Shown here: positions 11,701 to 21,514 of the stretch, in pieces
Position numbering within the stretch: the stretch's first letter is position 1
Layout of the letters: each line of letters starts with the position of its first letter
The notes under the pieces: generated by a model
Database searches by the model: none
What the model was told of the DNA's origin: nothing
Seen by the model: the letters and a program-made list of their open reading frames with translations, nothing else
Translations under genes and position numbers: made by a program
NCBI GenBank assembly: GCA_028564705.1
Contig: JAPXFQ010002722.1
Span: 2,002,001-2,066,000 of the forward strand
DNA from: Apricaphanius iberus
Lineage: Eukaryota; Chordata; Actinopteri; Cyprinodontiformes; Aphaniidae
Reading direction: 5' to 3'
DNA: 64,000 bases

Positions 11701-12458
11701 TGAAGGGTTGCAATTTTATTTGCTAAATTTAAAGAAACAGGAGTGTGATCGCTGATCACTATAGGATGTATCTCAGTGTCTGAAATGTCATTCAACAGTG
11801 AGCTGCTGACTAACAAATATTCCATTCTAGAATAAGAATGATGTACGTTTCAGTAAAAAGCGTATTTTCTGTCGTTGGGATGAAGCGATCGCCATGCATC
11901 GCAGAGTCCATAATCGCTCATGTACTGTTTAACTATATCTATGGATTGCCATCTGCGCTGAGTCCCTGCTGTACTGAGCCTGTCTATTTCTTCATTTAGT
12001 CCAAAGTTGAAATGTCCCCCAAGAACAAGTGAGCAATCCATGTGATTAGCCAGAACCGAGAAGAAAGTATGAAAGAATGAGGGGTCGTCAACATTTGGAC
12101 CATATATACTAACTATACATAACTTTTGGTTATTTATAAATAGTTTTAATATTATAAATCTACCTTCTGGATCTGTAGCTGTGTCTATTACTTTAAAATT
12201 AGTATTTTTATTTATTAATATTGCTACTCCTCGTTGTCTAGAGTTATAGCATGAAGAAAATATATTAGGATACTCTGGTGTTTTTAAATCATTAGCTGTT
12301 GAACTTGATTTATGAGTCTCCTGTAGTAAGACGACATCTGCCTTCAATCTTGTAAGATGGTTGAAGATCTTAGTCGTTTTATGTCTGGAGCTAGAGCCAC
12401 GAATATTCCATGTTATAAATTTTACAGGATTCATAGAGCTAAGATAAACCTTAGACAT
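8710..12458 (-). pseudogene. L1-like ORF2: AP endonuclease and reverse transcriptase with a few disabling changes
   Basis: Starts MSKVYLSSMNPVKFITWNIR. The endonuclease shows ITWNIRG, LQETH, SIYGPN, VLGGHFNFG (His where GGDFN is usual), YSRMEY and VISDHTPV. The reverse transcriptase shows NNKAPGPDGFPVEFYK, SYRPISLINVDLKI, HPDQTGFIKGR, KAFDRVNW, RGTRQGCPLSPSLFAIFIEP and SLYADDVLLFL. The C-terminal part carries KDKGGLDLPNFRHYFLANRL and a CLQC-H-C zinc-knuckle-like segment, and ends WSPLISSIT. Breaks: an in-frame TGA at 11850-11852, TAA at 11535-11537, a probable 1-nt deletion near 10970 (APTFTK to MLQETK) and TAA at 10645-10647 just before KAFD. At about 1,249 codons the length fits L1 ORF2. 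The reading frame is continuous from 10644 to 8710. Confidence 0.88.
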
Positions 12459-12856
12459 GTACTATCGCCAAGGATGAATATAGGTGTAATTTTGGTTTGT
12501 CCATGGGGTTGCCAGATTGAAAAAAACCAGAAGCAGAGATAAAGCGGGTAGATAATGCACCATACAGGTGTGTACAGAATGAAAGTATGATGGAAAAACA
12601 TGAATATGCCATGATAAAAGTCTGTGTGTGTGTGAGAGAGAAAAAGGAAAAAAGGTGATAAAGAGATTTGGTGGTACAAATGTGAGAAAGAAAATAGAGA
12701 AAAAGAAAAAAGAGAAAAAAAAAAGAAAAAGCAATCTAGTGCACAGCCCTGCCCCTACCCACATTTACAAACAAAAACAGCCTGCTGAGCTGTGCTTTTT
12801 TTTTAAACTATAGTTGTCTGATAAAGCTAATTCTGTCTTGGTTCTGTTAAATATGA
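12459..12856 (-). other. Spacer between ORF1 and ORF2 of the L1-like element
   Basis: 398 bp with a long purine-rich tract on the + strand (12628-12740, GA/AAAG repeats). In LINE sense this is a polypyrimidine tract upstream of ORF2. No coding potential of its own. Confidence 0.55.
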
Positions 12857-13517
12857 CTAATAAAGCCAAGGAGTAACCTGAGGGTCCCTAAACAGCTGAC
12901 CGTTAACATACAGTTTATCCACACTAACCGTAGCCCTACAGCCCTCACTAATATGTTTTTTTCTAATTGGAAATAACACGAGTCTTCTGTCCAGGATTTC
13001 TTTCGGAAACTGATCATTAACGCTGTAATTCGTCCCCCGTAGCTCTCTCCCGCGTCCTTTGACTTGTTCTTTTTGTTTAAAATGTTCAAATTTTGCAACA
13101 ATTGGTCGCGGGCGGGTGTTGTTGTGTTTCTTACCTCCGAGTCGGTGTACCCGATGGAAGGTTATGTTTTTAACCGTTTCGTCTGAGTTTCTTAACATCT
13201 TCTTTTAGTGTTTGGTTTTCTGTAACTAGCGAAGCTACTTGTTGTTGGCTGAACTCCAGCGATTCCCTCAGAGCCTGAAATTCTTTATGAAGAACCTCAA
13301 CCAGCGCGAGACGGGCGTCCAGGCTGGTTAGCTTCTTGTCTATTGCGTCCAGGATGTCGCCGTAGCTTCTATCTGGCGAGTCGGTGGATGTGCTAGCCTC
13401 GGAACGAGTGCGCTTCTGCGACGGTGTGCTCGTTGTTGTATCCGAAGCAGGTTTCCGTGACTTACCCATAACGATGTTATCAAAGCACTCGTCTAGGTAG
13501 CACTCCAGCGAATCCAA
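12857..13517 (-). pseudogene. L1-like ORF1 (RNA-binding chaperone protein), frameshifted with RRM region missing
   Basis: The N-terminal part (13517-13170) begins MDSLECYLDECFDNIVMGKS, has a Ser/Thr-rich stretch (TTTSTPSQKRTRSEAST) and then a coiled coil (ILDAIDKKLTSLDARLALVE, QQQVASLVTENQTLKEDVKK). The C-terminal part, in another frame (13198-12857), reads TVKNITFHRVHRLGGKK, NTRPRPIVAKFEHFKQKEQV, RGRELRGTNYSVNDQFPKEI and VSVDKLYVNGQLF, the C-terminal domain of fish L1 ORF1 proteins. The join goes almost directly from coiled coil to TVKNITFHRV. The roughly 50-residue RRM core expected between them is absent and the frame shifts at the same place (about 13170-13200), which suggests one internal deletion. 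Confidence 0.8.
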
Positions 13518-13560
13518 TGTTTCCTCGTCCAGGTTGTTTAGAGGAAAAAAAAAAAAGTAA

Positions 13561-14280
13561 CTTGATGGTTAGTTTAGAAGCTGCGTTTGGTTCAAAATGA
13601 TTGTCTTATTTTACCTGGGTGTATACTTTACCACATAACCGCCATGTTCACCTATGCACAGCTCTCGCGAGAACTCAGCAGCTCATCCTCTCTCTCTCTC
13701 CCAGTACATTTTGTAAGCACTGTACTGTTTGATTGTGTAACACTCGTTGTTGTTGCTGCTTGGTCTGTTGTTGTTCCTGCTTCTTCGGCCTCATTATTTC
13801 CCTACAGGGTGAGTGCCCAGGCTGCCAAAAGCTCAGCTTCTCCTGACTGCATTTACATGCACAGAAATTATATTCTCCAATCACATTATCTGGGTACCTT
13901 AGTCCAATTTCTCCAACTCCAGTTCAACTTAAGTCAAGCCAAAGTGTGAATACATGCATTTCAGAAGTCAGATTACAGTGAGACTAAGGCAATAATTCAA
14001 CTTTCTCTTGCTGCATATAAACTCACTGATTGAATCCACCCAAAGGTCACAAAATAACCTCTTAAACAACTTCTGCATCACTTTAGGGCTCAGTAGTGTC
14101 GGTTAAGGCTGGTGGCTAATTGGCAAATAGCCTTCCATGGAAGATTTGCATTGCAAAAGCCACTGCAAACCAAAAAGAACACAAAGGTCCATCACGCGGT
14201 TATCTAAAAATGTCTTGTTTTTGAAAAATTTCTTTTTAGAAAAACATCGTGTGGGTCAATGAATTAAAAATGACACTTTC
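13561..14280. other. Spacer upstream of the L1-like element
   Basis: May include the LINE 5' UTR up to about 13690, ending at a (TC)n-rich stretch (13688-13702). The rest is unassigned AT-rich sequence. Confidence 0.35.
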
Positions 14281-14289
14281 GGGACGTGT

Positions 14290-14480
14290 CACCCCCGTTA
14301 CACACAATGAAAAACAAACTCAGATTTAAAGAAAAACAACGCTTTACCAACTGTTAAACACAATGATGGTAGTGTGATGCTTTTGGGTTGCTTTGATTCT
14401 TCAGTCCACAAACAATATGCATAAGCAGTGAAAGTATGAATTCTGCTTTCTGTGAGAAAATCTTGAACATTAAAAGTTTG
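14290..14480 (+). pseudogene. Tc1/mariner transposase relic
   Basis: On the + strand one frame reads LPTVKHNDGSVMLLGCFDSS, very like the KHGGGSVMLWGCF block that precedes the second catalytic region in fish Tc1-like transposases. No other conserved block is intact nearby and stops follow within about 10 codons. A short, old fragment. Confidence 0.5.
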
Positions 14481-15813
14481 TGCTAATGCTTAGTCACACT
14501 TCAGCTTTAAAAATCAGCAACTCCACCTCTGAGTAGCTAAAAGAAAACTAAATTATTATTGTGGAGATGCTTAGTTAAAGCCCAAAACCTAAACCAATAT
14601 GTAGTAACGTGACCCTAAATAGGTTATTCAAGTTTTAAGACTGTATGAAAGCACTTTATTACATAATTTATTGTAAGAAATGTGCCAAAAATTCATCCAT
14701 GTTGATGTTAAAAATGTATGGATTTCAAATTAATAGCTTACGAACTGATAAATGAAATTATGATGTGAAAGACTGCTTGGCGTTAAAGTGCGTTTAATGA
14801 GCTGAAATAGGGAGGTGTGCCAAAAATTTGTCTGTGTATGTAGAGCTGTCCTCAGAAATAAATGTAAAATAATTAACCGTTTGTTGAGTGGTTGTGCTTA
14901 TAAAAGATGACCTACCTCAGGAGTCAGACAACATTCATTTATTTATTTATTCATAGTCCGCAGGGTTGTGATTGAGAGTAAAAGAAAAGAAGCAGCACCT
15001 TGAGATTTACAAAATTACATAATTATGTGTTTAAATATTATGCCTGTAAAGTATTGAAGGCTGATCATTATCTTTTTCTAAACAAAAACTTACTCAGAAA
15101 ATACCCAACATTTTACTCTAACAGGGTAAAATGGAAGGAAAAGAAAACAGACCTTTAGTTGTGCAATCTGTTTCCCCTAGTGGCACATTTAAGTTAAAGC
15201 TCACAAACTTATTTATTCCTATTTTGTGCACATTAGTCACCATAAGAGATAATGTATAGAGAAATGTTCTTCGTGGTTGTATTTGTCTCCTGTAGGCTGA
15301 GTATGAAACCTTTTAATCCCCCTCTGCTGGAAACTGAACAGAAACACTCAGCTTTTTTTCTGACTTCCTATGTCGCCACAGGAGTGAGACGTTGCAGAGA
15401 CTCTAAACTAATCACAAGTCTGCTGAGTAATTACGAAGAAAACAAGGGATTGTAGCTGTTCGTTACTGACTCCATGAGTAAGAATCAAAACAAGCTAACA
15501 AGGAATGATGCATCATTTTTGTGGCTTTCTAGCAAAGCTATTATCTTATTTTCGCATCAAAGAAAGCAGTTTCTCTCTGCTTCCAGGTAAAGTTAAGCTT
15601 CTGCTTCTGGCTGAAATCCTTTAACTGCTGGGAAAACATAAATTAGTTAATTTTATTGTATTCAACATTTTACAACAAAATTGCAACTTTTTCCAAGTAC
15701 ACAGTATTCTTAATTTACAAAGACACTTCACAACAACATCATATCGATGCTTTATTTGTCATATTTAACTGCATTTACTAACAGCTATGCGTCTCTTTGT
15801 GTTTCTTCTGCAG
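14481..15813 (+). other. Intronic sequence upstream of the tetraspanin exon
   Basis: AT-rich, with an ATTT run near 14937. A 67-codon open stretch (15252-15455) shows no recognisable features. The last bases (15790-15813) are the polypyrimidine tract and acceptor of the tetraspanin exon. Confidence 0.5.
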
Positions 15814-16005
15814 TTGGGAGGATGTGGCATCCTGGGGGTAGGAATCTGGCTCTCCGTGACCCAGGGAAACTTTGCCACACTGTCATCATCCCTTCCCTCT
15901 CTGTCGGCAGCAAATCTGCTCATCGCAGTGGGGACCATCATCATGGTGATCGGATGTCTAGGCTGCGTGGGAGCTGTCAAAGAAAGCCGCCCTTTGCTGC
16001 TGGCA
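15814..16005 (+). CDS. tspan4: Tetraspanin (TSPAN4/9 subfamily) internal exon: TM1-EC1-TM2
   Basis: Internal coding exon of 192 bp (64 codons, phase 0 at both ends). It follows a pyrimidine-rich tract ending in ctgcag and is followed by the donor gtgagt. The translation starts LGGCGILGVGIWLSV and contains FATLSSSLPSLSAANLL, GTIIMVIGCLGCVGAV and KESRPLLLA. This gives the end of TM1, the small extracellular loop, TM2 with its GCLGC motif, and the short inner loop. Length, phase and the PSLSAANL block are typical of TSPAN4 and TSPAN9; the GGCG, TQG and TLSSS positions look closer to TSPAN4. These proteins organise membrane microdomains at the cell surface. The inner-loop cysteine usual in this subfamily (ENKCLLL) is replaced by ESRPLLL. 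The paralogue assignment is from memory of the family and is tentative; the tetraspanin call is firm. Confidence 0.9.
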
Positions 16006-16790
16006 GTGAGTTATTTTCTTTTAATGGCTGCTAGCTGTACACTTTAGGACACGTCGTAGTCATGACGACATTTTCAATTCGTGTTACATTGTTAGCGGTG
16101 TGACCGATGGTGTCAGTAACTTTTCTTGTAGCGGCAAGCACTGACATTCCTCATCTGGCATGATTATATGTTTTTAGAAGGTTCTTAACGATTGATAGGA
16201 CACACTGGTGACTCCACAAGTATCAATTTAGGGAAACCTTTACTTTAGAGCTATGCTCAGCTACAACGAGGGCTATATCGAAAAAAGTTATCACAACAGT
16301 GGCAGAACTATTTTTTTTGTGGAAGTTTTTACAGTTGTTCTATAATAAAGGGAGGATTAAACAGTGATTGAAGAAACATGATCTTAAAAGGGAGAATTAT
16401 GAGTAATTTAACTATTTTCGGTTCAGTTGTTAGTGTATTTTAAGTAATTAGAATTACTTGATCGACTTAGACTGCAAATACAATGTAATCCAAAGTGAAA
16501 AAGACCCATTTGCTTGGATGCATAAAGGAAATCAATTAGATTACTAACTAGTGCTTCTATCTATAACTTGTTTCAGAATTTTTCATTTCATAACCAGTTA
16601 TGATTGCACCAGAAATTGTAGTTTGTTTTTTTTAGTCATATTTAGGAATGTTAATTTGTCTTTATTAATTCACAGCAGCTACCCTGTGATATATTAGATT
16701 TCCCCCCCGAGAAAAAATTCCACCAGCTAGCACTAATTTCTAGCTTTATTCTTAGGTACTTGAAAATAACATCATACCATTATGGCTATG
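16006..16790 (+). other. Start of the 24.5-kb tetraspanin intron
   Basis: Begins with the donor gtgagt. AT-rich, with no repeat or gene recognised before the possible hAT-type end at 16791. Confidence 0.5.
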
Positions 16791-19510
16791 CAGTGGCGTG
16801 CACAGAAGACCTGTTGAGGGACAGGGGCTCAGTGTGGGAAGAAGTGGCACCTTGTGGGTGTGTGGAACAGTGTGGCCCAGCTGATTGTCACTGTTGAGCT
16901 GGGGTGGGGGGGGGTTGATGGTTGACATTATCAACAGTCGAGAACAAGGGTGCCCAAAGACAGTCTTCAAGGGCCTGTTGTGTAACGTTACCAAGTAAAA
17001 TGAGAGTTATAGTCTACCCGGTTATATTAGGCATATTAAAATAATAATTCATAAATTATTAATTTAATTATTCTTTCAAATCATTTAAAACGGGGCACCA
17101 TCCAGTTTAACCTGGAAACAAGATGTTATGTCAAAATCAACTATCAAATAGCAATCTATAAATTAATTATCAATGATTTACCAGAGATCTTTTGATCTGA
17201 AGGGTAAGCCCTATACCGATGATTTAAACACACACTCAAAATAAAAGAAACGAAGGTTTGATACAGTTTAACCAATTTATTAACTAATTACCGAAAAACA
17301 CAAAAACTGACGTTCAACTACCAGCTACCCGGTTCGGCTAATTGCAAAGCTAGGTGGCTACAGCTGTGATTTTGTGCTAGATAAACAAAACCACGAAAAT
17401 GGCCGCCGGCCGGAAGATGTCACAGCCATGTCACTCGGGGTGCTTCCTGTACGTCCGTACGTCGTAATGTACGAGCTCGAACGCGCAGGCTGCCGAGCAG
17501 GGGGGTTTTTATTACTACGGTAATTTACCTCGTGGTCGTTCTGAGACCGCGTGGCGCTTATCACTGAACTAGCTTTGGCTAACAAAAAGCTCTGACCTAA
17601 AATGGCTACGGATTTTAATAGAAAGGGTTAACAAGATATGTTTGGTTCTGCGAGTTGCTCGGAAGCGCACCGGTTCGTGACTCCCAACCAAGTCAAAAAT
17701 ACACACAATCAATCAAACACTGCTTCTCTACTAATTAAGAAACCAATAAATTCCACACAATCGTATAATCAAACTCAGCTTACGTATTAAAAGAAAACAG
17801 TACATTTCAAACACAGATCTAATTCATGAACGTTAAGAGGACATGCATGCATAAAAATACAAGAAATTAAAGAATCCTGATTTGCTCCACCCTGGCTGAA
17901 CAAAAATTGAAATCTCTTACGTTGAGGTGTCCAATCGTTGGTTGCGGCAGAGTAAAATCATTTCAGGGAGCGAAAGGAAAAGTGTGGGGGTGGGGGGGTG
18001 GAAGCTTCGATGGCCAGTCTCAGCTTAAGGAAGGTTTGCTAGCGTGAGGAATAGTTCCGATTCGTGTGTCTGTTCTTTTGTCTTTTGATCGCTCAATGTA
18101 GGGAGTGAGAGAGAGAGAGGCGGTGCGCCAGTGTGATTCGACCGTGGGGTCTCCTCTTTTTCAGAACAATGTTCCACTTCTGAATGAAACGGCAGGGGAT
18201 CCAGAACAATGAGGAATGCTGGGTTATCATGTAGAACCCCCCTCTTTGTATTGTTTCATATATTCAATCACACAATCCTGCATGTTGCACTTCTTTCCCT
18301 GGTTCAGCACACCTGAATCCAAGGATGGCTTGTTAAAAGGCCTCTGCAGAACTTTACCACGGTGAGGAGGTAGTTGGTCCATTTGAATCAGCTGTGTTGG
18401 ACCAGAGATATATTCAAAACTGGCAGGATACCAACCCTTGAGGACTGTAGCTGGACACCCATGGTGTGGAAATTCCCACCAGTGAAAGGAAAAAAAAACA
18501 TAAGCTTTTAAATTACTGCAAATTAAATATAAATCTGAGGTGCAAAACTCTCTGAGCTTTCTCCTTATTCTTCATCCACATCCTCCTTGCTCGGTTGGCT
18601 GCTTCATAGTTTTTGAGCAGAGATATGCTTCCCTGAGCTGCCTGCTGTAGCTTCTTTTCCTTCTTTTTTTTGTATCCACTCCTTTCTATGTATGCTGTAC
18701 TGCATTTGATACATGAAAATAAGTGAACGAGCAACCTGCAAGTAGTATCTGCCAAGAAACAACAGAGACAGTAGACAGTGCCCTGGCAACGATAGTCTAT
18801 AGGCCCACAACTAGAATAGGCTACTTATGAAATTAAAGTGTAGTTTTCATTATCTGGGCCACTAGCTAGGTGATGAACGCCTAGCCAAAAGTACATTCTG
18901 AAGGCGCTAAGCAGTCTAAACTACATCACGTGTCCATGACACTGTGGCCTCATACCTCAAATTCAGTGCTTGTAGTCTGAAGTTGTATTTACATATATTA
19001 ATTAATGAATGGTTTCACGTGTTACACGAAGGACACATTTTCTTGACACAGTGGCTAGCTTAGCATGTTACTTTATACAGATGGTTGGCTAATATAAGCT
19101 AGGTTATATATGGGACAAAAAGAGTAGCTAGTTGGCAGAGATGAACAAGCTTGGTATCTGATGCTTTCAGGTAAATTATGCAGTTGATAAATGTCGGATT
19201 TACCTGGGTCATTGCAGATGGCGCGGTCTCTGTAGTCTGGAGCTACAGGCGCGTAATGCTGCTTTAATGTGCCGCTTTGCGGTTGTCCAAATGATTGGAA
19301 AAACACGGGAGTGACATTGCTTACCGTGTGTGATTTTATGGTGTGCTTGTAAATTATATTGTCAAAGTGATGAACCACATACAGAAGGCCTGTATTGCAT
19401 TTAAAAATAACGTAAAAAATTATTTTTTTTTACAAAACGGCACTTTTTCAGTCCGAGGGCAAGGAGCAGGTGCTCGAACACCACCTCGAGTGTATTTGTA
19501 CATGCCATTG
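16791..19510. mobile_element. Possible hAT-type composite element (CAGTGGCGTGCAC ends)
   Basis: The left end CAGTGGCGTGCAC and the right end GTACATGCCATTG are imperfect inverted copies (10 of 13 bases). CAGTG-type starts are common in fish hAT elements. Flanking 8-mers TGGCTATG and TTGTAATG agree at only 5 of 8 positions, so the pairing is not proven. The 2.7 kb inside contains a GC-rich island (17390-17570), a C/G-rich tract near 17985 and another MITE (18270-18470). No transposase was recognised. Confidence 0.4.
18270..18470. mobile_element. Palindromic MITE (hAT-type fish family)
   Basis: The two halves are inverted copies: CCTGGTTCAGCACACCTGAA near 18299 and the reverse of TTTGAATCAGCTGTGTTGGA near 18380. 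A right end near GACTGTAGCTGGACACCCATG follows. The central spacer is about 50 bp. It resembles abundant fish MITEs with CAGCACACCTGAATC arms. The outer boundaries are approximate. Confidence 0.55.
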
Positions 19511-21440
19511 TTGTAATGTAAACCTATAATTGTAATAACTGGAAAACCCAAGCCGCTACTCTACGTACAGCTTTAATATTATACACAGCATGCCTACACG
19601 CTTGTAACAACAGTGCAGTTTTGGATAACGCCAGCATTTCTTCTGAGCCACTGATTGCAAATTACTGTCTTGTCCTTTGTTTTTTTCTACAGGGAGCTTT
19701 TGGGAAGAGATTTTCTCAGGAAATCTGTCAGCTTCATCATTAGCAATAAATGTGTACTAAATCAAACCAATCTTTACCTTATTCATTCATTTTAATAGGT
19801 TTGCTACAACATGGATATTACATTAGTGGAAATATTGTTTCAAAAAAATACTGTACATAAGGAAAAAGTAGAAGTTCCAAATACTATTAGGTGGCATGCT
19901 GTTTTAGTTTCATATGTCCGGGCTGTGTAGCTAAGATTTGAAGAACTTTCCACTAAATAATGTTTGCTTGACAAGAAACTTCTGTTTTCTTAGTCCTCCG
20001 GGTGAAAACTCTGCATCTTATGAGCCATATGTGGTGTGGACTTGTTCTCACCCCTGAAGCCCATCTGACATGGGGGCTCTTTTTTTTGGAAAAATATTTC
20101 CCACTTGTGTCATTTTGTTTGTGTGAGCCAGCTGTTGAAAATTATGTGGAAATTCGGGCACAGCAAAGAAATGTGCAACATAAACCGTTTTCAAAATGAT
20201 TTTTTAAAGACTTTGCACCAGCTGGAATGAAAGCTTGATTCACCTTACTTGAACAGAAAACAATGGACGCAAACCAACTTTCAGATCAAACACATGAAGA
20301 TTAGTTGAAGTAATTATCTCTTATTATTAAGCCCCAACATTGTTCAACAAGTAAAAGAAAGAAATTAAAACGTTGCTGGGGGATTTGGCAAATGTGAGGT
20401 CTTTGGTACTGAGCATGTACATCATCTGCTTTCACAATCGCTGACATTTTCTCTAATGAGTAGATCCATTTTCTTTCCTGTGTCGAAATGGAAGCAATGT
20501 TCAATTACAAATGTACTTTCATGAACGACAGATCAGTCTGTTCTCTTCATAAATTATAAGGAGCTTCTTCCTTCAAGTATCAAGGCTAATTTGCATTTTG
20601 ACAACTGCTGAGGGATGCTAAGGTATGCAGTAGGTATGTGAGGTATTCAAGTTGCATTGTTTTGATACTTTTACAAGCCTTTTAATCTGTATCATCAAAA
20701 ATCAGCTTCTTATTTACAGAGAACAAAATGGCATGGCGGTTCTGGGATCTAGACAAGCTTGATTACAGTTCAAGCAAAAAAAAAAAAAAAAATCAACTGC
20801 ATTTGCACTGAAATTAAAGATACAGTTTCAGCTGGGAAACTCTTTCCTCCAAAAGGAGCTTTCCAACACATGAATATGCATGTATATGCATTTATGATGT
20901 TCCACTTTTATATGTACTATATATTCAAATAAACAAAGGACATATTACAAAATTACAAAAAATAACCACGACTTTTCTCAAACTTAGTAAATTAGATAAG
21001 CCTGAAATGAAATTCAGTTGCTTTGGAAAGATCTTTGTGGCAGGTTATAAAATTATCTAATGGATCTTATCATGCAAATGTGATATTCAGGAGAAGAGTA
21101 CAGAAGTCAGATGGTCAACAGTCCTGTTATAAAAATGGACGATGCACTGAAACTGTTCTAGGGTGCTCCAAAGATGCCAACAGCAACACTGATGTAGCTG
21201 GAGGAAATAGCAGTAGGGCTAGCAAAATAGCACTAAAAAATACAGTTTGTTTGCAATTTTTTATTTCTGTTAGTGTGCTTTGATCAGGTTTTTTATGAAT
21301 AAACACAGACAAACAACACCAAATCTAGGAAAAATAGAACATATGGAAAAGAGTAAAGTATGCAGTTCTTTGATTGCAATTAGCAGCTTTGTGAATGTAA
21401 GAAATGTGCTGAATCTAAAGATTTTGTTAATGTCTGACTA
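19511..21440 (+). other. Intronic AT-rich sequence
   Basis: No gene or repeat recognised apart from an A17 run at 20776-20793. Confidence 0.45.
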
Positions 21441-21445
21441 CTTCA

Positions 21446-21459
21446 ACACACACACACAA

Positions 21460-21512
<53 letters not shown>
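21446..21512. repeat. Compound microsatellite (CA)n-(AG)n
   Basis: A short CA tract (21446-21463) followed directly by an uninterrupted (AG)24-25 run to 21512. Confidence 0.95.

Positions 21513-21514
<2 letters not shown>

Larger units (their letters stand above)
5740..13560 (-). mobile_element. L1-like (Tx1/L1 group) non-LTR retrotransposon, nearly full length, inactive
   Basis: Minus-strand LINE in the order ORF1 (13517-12857), a 398-bp spacer, ORF2 (12458-8710), then a GC-rich block to about 5740 taken as its 3' untranslated region. ORF2 has an AP-type endonuclease, a reverse transcriptase with the YADD box and a C-terminal CCHC-like motif, the L1 layout. The damage is light: I count three in-frame stops and one frameshift in ORF2, plus a deletion or frameshift in ORF1. 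Neither outer boundary is certain: no poly-T tract marks the 3' end and no target duplication was found. Confidence 0.85.

Noticed and set aside
21446..21512. Regularly repeated short units resembling an array
   Set aside because: Simple dinucleotide microsatellite with no spacers. No CRISPR-like repeat-spacer structure exists in the window.
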